From NCBI GenBank assembly GCA_958430865.1, contig CAUDNR010000145.1, forward strand, positions 1 to 14,371: a stretch of DNA of 14,371 nucleotides, written 5' to 3'. The notes under the pieces were generated by a model that did no database searches, had not been told where the DNA came from, and was given only the letters and a program-made list of their open reading frames with translations. The number at the start of each line of letters is the position of its first letter. The first letter of the stretch is position 1. Made by a program: the position numbers and the translations under genes. Positions 8,650 to 14,371 of this stretch are shown piece after piece. The DNA is from Entrophospora sp. SA101. Its lineage: Eukaryota > Glomeromycota > Glomeromycetes > Entrophosporales > Entrophosporaceae.

Positions 8650-8995
8650 TCACCAAGTAATAGCTTCTTCCTCATAACCTTTGAAAGTACATTGATAGGT
8701 ACGTTTTGCTGGTGAAAACCAATTTAATTCTTTTCCAAACACTGCTACATATTCACTGTCAGTACATGGAAATCTGATAGGTTGTTTTCCTGATTTGTTA
8801 TAGTGAAGAGAAAGTCGTCTATGTATTTCATTTTTTTAAACTGTTCGACATGTTGCATAAGCAGAGAAACTATACTGGCGGGAGGTTGATTGTAAGATGT
8901 ACAAGTAGAATTTTCATGACGAACAAGATTTCTAGATGTCTTGTATCGCTTTTGTTACAAATGGTGCACATATATTGACGTTGAATTAAAGAAGA
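8650..8995 (-). pseudogene. Frameshifted C2H2 zinc-finger protein relic
   Basis: Three consecutive minus-strand pieces in different frames read as one protein. The first is QYMCTICNK (about 8983-8954). The second is RYKTSRNLVRHENSTC, continuing to SYNQPPASIVSLLMQHVEQF. The third is EIHRRLSLHYNKSGKQPIRF, then PCTDSEYVAVFGKELNWFSP, then YQCTFKG, and it ends at TGA 8652-8650. The first two pieces together give a C2H2-like finger: CxxC, then the RNLVRH helix and a final Cys or His. The frame breaks fall at an A4 run near 8951 and an A7 run near 8833, where single-base slippage is easy. No start codon or promoter fits. It resembles zinc-finger proteins that I recall as numerous in Rhizophagus, but the family match is from memory. 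I regard it as a dead copy. Confidence 0.6.
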
Positions 8996-9530
8996 TGGTT
9001 AGTTGTCTTGCCATTTTAAAAACTTCAATTTGATAAAATTGTGTTGGTTATCTTTTAGTGTTTATTTACTATTGTAACGTTATAATCTTATACTAGCAAA
9101 AATCTATTGGTTTTGAGGTGGGGCCATTAGTTTGACGGGCTATTGAATAGCAAGATAGTTTTTTTTTTAGGAGTAAATAAATTTTTTTGGGGGCTAATTA
9201 TCATTCTACCGACCAATTGCATAATAAGGAGATTTGAAAAAAAGGTCCAAAAAACTGCATGCACGATAATAAATTTGTATTAATTAGAAGTTAATCAATT
9301 GAATTCTTGGATTACTGTTTTGTTAGTCGGAAGAAATCAATCATCAATCAATTAGTTGATTGGTAATAAATTTTGATTTACTGAATTGATATATTAATAT
9401 TAGTGTAATTTTATTTATTTATAAATTCCCCAATTCATTTTGAGACCATTTATTATTATTATTTATTGTACACTTATTTTTTAATTTGGAAACTTGGAAA
9501 AAAAAAAAAAAAGAGTAATATAAATGAAGT
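8996..9530. other. Gene-free stretch upstream of the RBR gene
   Basis: This is A+T-rich sequence with long A and T runs. No coding frame, RNA gene or clear repeat was recognised. Confidence 0.4.
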
Positions 9531-9540
9531 TATATAAAAA
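9531..9540 (+). promoter_or_regulatory. Possible TATA box of the RBR ligase gene
   Basis: TATATAAAAA lies about 100 nt upstream of the ATG at 9639, a reasonable distance for a fungal promoter. In such A+T-rich DNA this word can arise by chance. Confidence 0.3.
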
Positions 9541-9638
9541 GTAAATTTCAAATTTTCCACCTCTAGATAATATTTAAAAAAAATTTATTATTATTATTAA
9601 TTTTTAACACTCTTTTTTCCAAAAAAAATTTTTTTTAC

Positions 9639-11261
9639 ATGGGTACCAATAGCAGTAAATCTCAAAAAAAATCTTCAACTAATGGAAATAAAAATAATTT
9701 TAGACATGAAGATAATATAACTAGTATCGATGACTCGGATAGAAGTAATAAGGATATTGCCAATCAACAACAACAACAACCACAGAAACAACCACAAAAA
9801 CGACCACAAAGACCACCTTACCAGATACACTCAGCATACTCAACTTTACAACCACAACAATCATCACAATATCGTGAACAAACCAATTCAATGTATTCTT
9901 CTTCAACAGAACCGCCAGTTCGACGACGAAAAACCCAACAATCAATATACACGTTCGAACAACTTAAACAAAATCAACCAATACCATCTGATTCAAATAG
10001 ACCACCGCCATTACCACCGCAAGAATTACTAACACCATCACCATCATTACGTAAGCAACCAAATGTTGATGACAACACTGCTTCACTAACTTATACGCCT
10101 AAAGAATATCCAGTTAGATTTGGTCCTAAAATTCCTAAGCCACACTATCCATCACAATCATCTAAACCATCATGTCCGTCTGATTATAATAAGCTACCCA
10201 AATCTGATTGTCCCAAGGATTTTTCATCAACTGACAAAAAAAATAACAGTGGCAACAAAAACTGCAACAACAAAAACAACAATAACGACACACTCGTTGT
10301 TCCTACTATTAAATCTAAATCTAGTTCAACATCTTTAGCTAGTTCAGAAGAATACAAATTTTCAACAACTACGAAGCAAGATGAAAAGGGGGGATCGAAC
10401 TATGAAGAAGAAGATAATAGACTTGAGTGCATGATATGTTTGGAGAAACGAAACAAAAAAGGATTTTTACAAATAACAAACACTTGTAGTCACGAAAAAA
10501 TTATCTGTCGTAATTGTATAAGGTCACATATAGGAACAAGACTCGATGAAAAAGGTGACATCAATATAACATGTCCAGTTACCGGTTGTGCTCAACTCCT
10601 TACATATGATAATGTTAAACGTTTGGTGAGAAAAGAAATGTTTGAAAGATTTGACCTTTTGACAGTACGACAAGAATTAAATTCGATGCCTGATTTTAGA
10701 TGGTGTAAAAATCCTAGTTGTGGATCTGGACAAATACATGCAAACCGTGGTAAGTTGATAAAATTCTATTTGTTTGCTTGTTTATTTTTTCTTTGAATAA
10801 TCAATTAATTGTTTTAAATTTGTTTTTAAGAATATGCACCAATCGTGACGTGTCAAATTTGTAAAGCAAGATCATGTTATGTTCATGATATACCATGGCA
10901 TGAAAACATGTCATGTGATGAATATGATAAGTTAAGAAAAAATGAAGAGGCAGCAACCCTTGATTATTTAACAAGAGAAACAAAACCTTGCCCTAAATGT
11001 GGAGTTAGAATTTCCAAAAATGGTGGTTGTAATCATATGACTTGTAAAGTTTCAAGCTGTAAATATGAATTTTGTTGGCTGTAAGTATTAATTCTTGGAT
11101 TTTGTTATTATTGGATTCTATTATTAATTGATTATATTAGGTTGATCGATTGATTAATTGATTTTTATTTTATTAACTAATTTAGATGTATGGCAGATTT
11201 TGATGAAATTCGTAAACATGGAAATGATAGACATCAACCTAGTTGTCAACTGTACGCTTAA
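9639..11261 (+). CDS. RBR-type (RING1-IBR-RING2) E3 ubiquitin ligase, three exons
   Basis: The exons are 9639-10749, 10831-11080 and 11186-11261, with introns of 81 and 105 nt (both donors GTAAGT) and phases that agree. The product is 478 residues. It should take ubiquitin from an E2 onto its RING2 cysteine and then onto a target. The start MGTNSSKS is a good N-myristoylation signal, suggesting membrane attachment. Residues 43-240 are low-complexity (Gln, Pro, Ser, Asn) with a PPPLPP element at 122-127. RING1 has Cys264, 267, 283, His285, Cys290, 293, 312 and 317. The IBR has Cys356, 361, 378, 381, 386, His389, His394 and Cys399, with His389 where many relatives have Cys. RING2 has CPKC 424-427, catalytic Cys437 in GGCNHMTC, and Cys447, 452, 455 and 474. 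The ligase call is firm. The last intron and C-terminus are less certain: splicing at 11252-11317 would replace the terminal YA with a Lys-rich tail ending at 11348. Confidence 0.9.
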
Positions 11262-11317
11262 TTTTTTTTTCTTACAAGTATATATAGAATATTAATATAT
11301 ATAGGACTTTCTTACAG
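11252..11317 (+). other. Candidate optional intron at the RBR gene's stop codon
   Basis: The donor is GTACGC at 11252, a TATTAAT-like branch sequence lies near 11290, and the acceptor TTTCTTACAG ends at 11317. The 66-nt length matches other introns here. Removal skips the TAA at 11259-11261 and joins CT to A, adding KEKRKKKNN and a stop at 11346-11348. Acceptor and size are good; the donor is weak. Confidence 0.4.
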
Positions 11318-11695
11318 AAAAGAAAAAAGAAAAAAAAAGAACAATTAGTCGATCAGGGTATAGAATTAATTATCCGTCAATTGATTAACGTTTACTTTTC
11401 TTCCTGTTTATTACAATCACATTAATATATATATAATTATATTGGTATTTAATTTTTTTTTCAATGTACAAATACAAGTTAATAATTGATTCTTGTTATT
11501 TTTTTCCCACAAAAAATTTTATTATATAATAAAAAAAAAATTAAATATTACAAATTAATAATACAAATCCATTTGATAATTACAATGAATAGAATAAAAT
11601 ATATTTATCAAAATATATTTATCAAAAATATATTTATCAAATATATAATATATATATGAATAAATAAAAAAATAATAATTTACAAAAAAAATAAT
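11262..11695. other. Shared 3' flank between convergent genes
   Basis: This is the intergenic space between the RBR gene (plus) and the P450 gene (minus), both of which end here. It is almost entirely A and T, includes a purine tract at 11318-11342, and contains the minisatellite listed separately. No other gene was seen. Confidence 0.5.
11596..11640 (+). repeat. 14-15 nt tandem repeat, three copies
   Basis: The unit AAAATATATTTATC is repeated three times (the third with one extra A) and runs into an AT dinucleotide tract. It lies in the shared 3' flank, just past the P450 stop. Confidence 0.8.
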
Positions 11696-13336
11696 TTAAA
11701 GAATTCGTTTCTCGGCATAAACATCCAATTCAGAAATATCATTTACTAATGTGAATCTAATATTAAGAGGATCATTAGGTTTGACTAATTTAAAGGAAAA
11801 TTTTCTAAAAATAGTAGCCAAAATAACTTTCATTTCCGTCATTGCCAAATGTTTACCAGGACAAGATCTCATTCCATGACCAAATGGCGAGAAAGCAAAT
11901 TGTGGAATGGTATCTTTCCAATCTTTGCCCATAAATCTATCCGGAATAAATTTATCAGCATCTTTAAAATATTTGGGATTACGATGAATATGACCAAGAT
12001 CTATTGCGAAGACTGTATTCGGTGGAAACTTGTAGCCAGCTATTTGTGTATCGTAATCTGGCGAGTAACGATACGTTATTGGCACGACTGGGTATAATCT
12101 CATTGCTTCGTTGAGGATTGCTTCGGTGAATTCAAGCTTTGGAAGATCGGAAGATTCAACTGGTCGATCAGGCCCAACGACTTCCAAGATTTCATCAAGC
12201 ATACGTTTTTCAATTTCAGGATGTGTTGCTAAAAGATAAGTTGTTGTACATAAAGTTGTGGTGGTTGTGCCTGTTCCTGCACTGAACATTTCTCTAATAT
12301 TTTGTTTAATTTCATCCGGTGTTGGTTCAACCTCGCCGTTCATTGTGATTAACATTGTTAGAAAATCTGGTTTAATATTACTACCATGTTTACTAGTTTT
12401 ATTGATCTTGTTAGTGGTTATGGTTTTTTCTTCTTCGATTTGACTTTTACGTTCTTTGATGAAATTAACTTCAAAATCTGTCAACCAATCAAGTACATTT
12501 CTATAATATTGATATCTACTTTTAATAAAAGGCAAGTTCCATAATAATTTTGGTACAAAAATATAAAATGCGCAAGCATCTGGATACTCGGAACGTAATT
12601 GCCGGTATTTTTCACCTTTATCATTCTGGATTTCTTTTGTATTATTAGTTTTTTTGGCAGAATAATTATTAATGACCTTATTGTATAAAATTTTCATTGA
12701 TTCTTCTTTACCACCGGCTGCTACCAAACCCATCATATCACTTGTAAAAGCTCGATACCATTCCTCTAATCTAATAACAGTTCCGTCATTCACATTTCTC
12801 CAATAATCCATCATCTCTTCACAACATTCTCGCGTGTACTTTGTACTCAAATCGATGAATGAAGGTGGAGATAATGACTGTTGGAAAAATTTACGATTAT
12901 GACGCCACTTATCCACATCCAAATTCAACAACAAGCCTTCTTTGTCCATACCCAGTTCAATGAAACCGGGCAACAGAGGTATTCTACGTAGGAAAGGACT
13001 ACGGACACTTGGACTAAATAGATCTTTTAATAATTTAGGTTCACTAATCACAATGCATCTAAACCCGTACATTTCGATTTCTACAACGTCACCGTATTTC
13101 TCATTTAAATCATATTGTTTTTTTGCAACGTCTCCGTAAAGATAAATGTGCCAATAACCAACCAATGGCCATGGTAATGGACCAGGAGCTCGATTTTTAC
13201 GTGTTCTAAAGTATTCTATGTAAGGACGAATCACATAATATAAAAAGATTAAGCCGAATATGTATTTGTAATTAAGTTGTATCAAGACGTTGTAAAGATT
13301 TAATGAAAAATTTACTAAATGAGAAAGTATTGCCAT
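11696..13336 (-). CDS. Cytochrome P450 monooxygenase, single exon
   Basis: This is one uninterrupted frame of 546 residues from the ATG at 13336. It should be a heme-thiolate monooxygenase anchored in the endoplasmic reticulum and fed by an NADPH reductase. It has an N-terminal hydrophobic anchor (about 22-40) and a proline hinge RAPGPLPWP (49-57). The helix-C WRHNR is at 144-148, helix-I AGTGTTT starts at 353, ExxR is EAMR 410-413, and a PERF-like PDRF is at 465-468. The heme loop FGHGMRSCPG at 485-494 has ligand Cys492. Helix-I lacks the usual acidic residue before its Thr (AGTGTT rather than AGxDT). Asn/Lys/Thr-rich stretches at about 227-243 and 304-321 look like surface-loop insertions and explain a length slightly above the usual 500. 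The substrate cannot be read from sequence. It is the only complete gene here without introns. Confidence 0.93.
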   Translation of the reverse strand: MAILSHLVNFSLNLYNVLIQLNYKYIFGLIFLYYVIRPYIEYFRTRKNRAPGPLPWPLVGYWHIYLYGDVAKKQYDLNEKYGDVVEIEMYGFRCIVISEPKLLKDLFSPSVRSPFLRRIPLLPGFIELGMDKEGLLLNLDVDKWRHNRKFFQQSLSPPSFIDLSTKYTRECCEEMMDYWRNVNDGTVIRLEEWYRAFTSDMMGLVAAGGKEESMKILYNKVINNYSAKKTNNTKEIQNDKGEKYRQLRSEYPDACAFYIFVPKLLWNLPFIKSRYQYYRNVLDWLTDFEVNFIKERKSQIEEEKTITTNKINKTSKHGSNIKPDFLTMLITMNGEVEPTPDEIKQNIREMFSAGTGTTTTTLCTTTYLLATHPEIEKRMLDEILEVVGPDRPVESSDLPKLEFTEAILNEAMRLYPVVPITYRYSPDYDTQIAGYKFPPNTVFAIDLGHIHRNPKYFKDADKFIPDRFMGKDWKDTIPQFAFSPFGHGMRSCPGKHLAMTEMKVILATIFRKFSFKLVKPNDPLNIRFTLVNDISELDVYAEKRIL

Positions 13337-13372
13337 GATATTATTTTACAGAAAGAAAAAATGTGTGAGAAG

Positions 13373-13402
13373 TTGAATTGAATTGAATTGAATTGAATTG
13401 AA
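13373..13402 (+). repeat. (TTGAA)6 pentanucleotide microsatellite
   Basis: Six perfect TTGAA units lie 37 nt upstream of the P450 ATG, so they probably fall in its 5' leader or core promoter. On the coding strand they read (TTCAA)n, followed by a pyrimidine-rich stretch before the start. Confidence 0.95.
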
Positions 13403-13827
13403 AAATTAATTATGTATGTAGTATTAATAAAAAGCAATGAGGAAAGAAATAAAATTTATTTTTTTTGTAAATTATTATTATTTTAATATTTGTTGTTTTT
13501 TTACGTTTATTTTTGAAGTTTAAAGCGGTTTTCGTCTTTCTTTTAAATTAAAAAATAAACAATCATGATTGATTTTTGATTTTTGCAGTATTATTCCTGA
13601 AAACAACAATCATAGAGAGATCTATAAAAATAATATTATTATTGCTAATATTTCATTGTTTAAGAACACGCTCTGAATTTTTTTTTTTCGATTGTTTAAC
13701 AAAACGAAATATTAGGGATGCTCGAAAAGGGAAATATTGTATTCTGAGATAATAGTAACAAAAAAATTTTATTCATGATTACACTCATAGTTAAGAAATT
13801 TCCGATTATATTTTAAATGAATAATAC
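13403..13827. other. Intergenic sequence between the BCP1-like fragment and the P450
   Basis: This is A+T-rich sequence. It was searched in the three minus-strand frames for the missing C-terminal half of the BCP1/BCCIP-like protein. Only short frames unlike that family were found, such as one after the acceptor-like TTATCTCAG near 13746. Confidence 0.5.
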
Positions 13828-14294
13828 TTATCCAATATTTTTATTCCTATTCCTATTATTATTACTGTTGTTACTGCTGTTATTGACTATTTGATCAAAT
13901 AGCTCTAATAGTATTTCATTTAATTTTACATCTTTACTAGTTTTTTCTAATAAATAATTTATTAAACTCTTCATGCATTTTTTATTCTAAAAAATAAAAC
14001 AATTAATAAATTAATAATAGATTATGATAAATTATTTTGAATAACTATAACAATTATTACCTTGTGTTCATTGATATTTAATACAGTTAGAAATGCAAAA
14101 GGATCAGAGTCACTTCCATCCACTTTAACAGTTGTGCCTACTGATGGTTGATTTACAATTAATTCTGTTAATTCACTCAACTCAAACAACTCTGAATCTG
14201 AAGAAAACAATTGTTTTAACAAAGTTTTTATTGAATGAAAATCACTATCTTTCGGATCAAAAAAATCAAAATCAACATTTATTATTTCTTCTCC
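13828..14294 (-). CDS. BCP1/BCCIP-family protein, 5'-partial and apparently C-terminally truncated
   Basis: Two exons are visible, 14294-14061 and 13986-13828, with a 74-nt phase-0 intron (GTAATA..TTTTTTAG). Earlier exons lie beyond the window. The 130 visible residues begin GEEIINVDFDFFDPKDSDFH, then SIKTLLKQLF. They continue through a SELTELIVNQPSVGTTVK block and SDPFAFLTVLNINEHK, then CMKSLINYLLEKT. These match the central core of BCP1/BCCIP proteins. Yeast Bcp1 is a nuclear chaperone for ribosomal protein uL14/Rpl23, and BCCIP is its animal relative. Family members are about 280-320 residues and continue with a conserved SERxINxP segment and a C-terminal domain. Here the frame instead runs into an Asn/Ser/Arg-rich tail and stops at TAA 13830-13828. 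Either this is a broken or paralogous copy, or an unusual splice was missed. The family call is good; the intactness is doubtful. Confidence 0.75.
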
Positions 14295-14371
14295 CTAATA
14301 AATACATTAAATTATTAGATACTGAATATTAATTATAGTGATTATATATAAGGGATCATATTATATAAGAA

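Noticed and set aside
9721..9945. Open frames on the other strand and in other frames across the RBR leader (also 9730-10032 and 10120-10338)
   Set aside because: They are by-products of CAA/CCA-rich low-complexity coding sequence. The ATG-initiated frame at 9639 continues into a full RBR domain, and these do not.
11849..13139. Plus-strand open frames opposite the P450 (11849-12097, 12258-12443, 12942-13139)
   Set aside because: They are antisense shadows of a long, well-supported P450 frame carrying all hallmark motifs.
14132..14332. Plus-strand 66-codon frame at the right end
   Set aside because: It is the antisense shadow of the BCP1/BCCIP-like exon and has no domain of its own.
1..14371. 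tRNA genes, CRISPR arrays or prokaryotic operon signals
   Set aside because: No T-loop-like GGTTCRANNCC with a matching acceptor stem and no regularly spaced repeat array were found. The spliced genes rule out a bacterial context.

Overview
The window looks like nuclear DNA of a filamentous fungus, most likely an arbuscular mycorrhizal (Glomeromycotina, Rhizophagus-like) genome. By eye it is very A+T-rich. The genes carry short introns (66-105 nt) with GT..AG borders and TACTAAC/TACTAAT-type branch sites. The kinase is of the kind that is hugely expanded in those fungi (an HxDLHSGN catalytic loop, DLG in place of DFG, and an upstream CxxC...CxxC knuckle). The organism is inferred from these traits, not proven. 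No tRNA, rRNA, CRISPR array or prokaryotic signal was seen.

Layout: 1-1543 is mostly gene-free, with one unplaced open frame (249-479). At 1544-2717 (minus) is a five-exon gene whose joined 290-residue product resembles the C1orf74/UPF0739 (DUF4504) family. Positions 2718-4973 hold no complete gene. They contain a possible orphan spliced exon pair (plus, about 3029-3289), an inverted-repeat cluster (3898-4078), and remnants of a minus-strand gene (4299-4806). At 4974-6497 (plus) is a two-exon protein kinase of 481 residues. Positions 6498-9638 are a 3.1-kb stretch of tandem and dispersed repeats, small hairpins, an unexplained open frame (7550-7738) and a frameshifted C2H2 zinc-finger relic (minus, 8650-8995).

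The right third is gene-dense. An RBR-type E3 ubiquitin ligase with an N-myristoylation start (9639-11261, plus, three exons) converges on an intronless cytochrome P450 (11696-13336, minus). The last gene (minus, entering from beyond 14371) is the central part of a BCP1/BCCIP-family protein. In this window it runs into a stop and lacks the family's C-terminal half.

The genes show no obvious shared pathway. The kinase and the E3 ligase are signalling and proteostasis functions, the P450 is a membrane monooxygenase, and BCP1/BCCIP is a nuclear ribosomal-protein chaperone family. The left two thirds reads as a gene-poor compartment rich in decayed gene pieces. The most useful follow-ups are the truncated BCP1/BCCIP gene, the possible alternative C-terminus of the RBR ligase, and the relic exons at 4299-4806.
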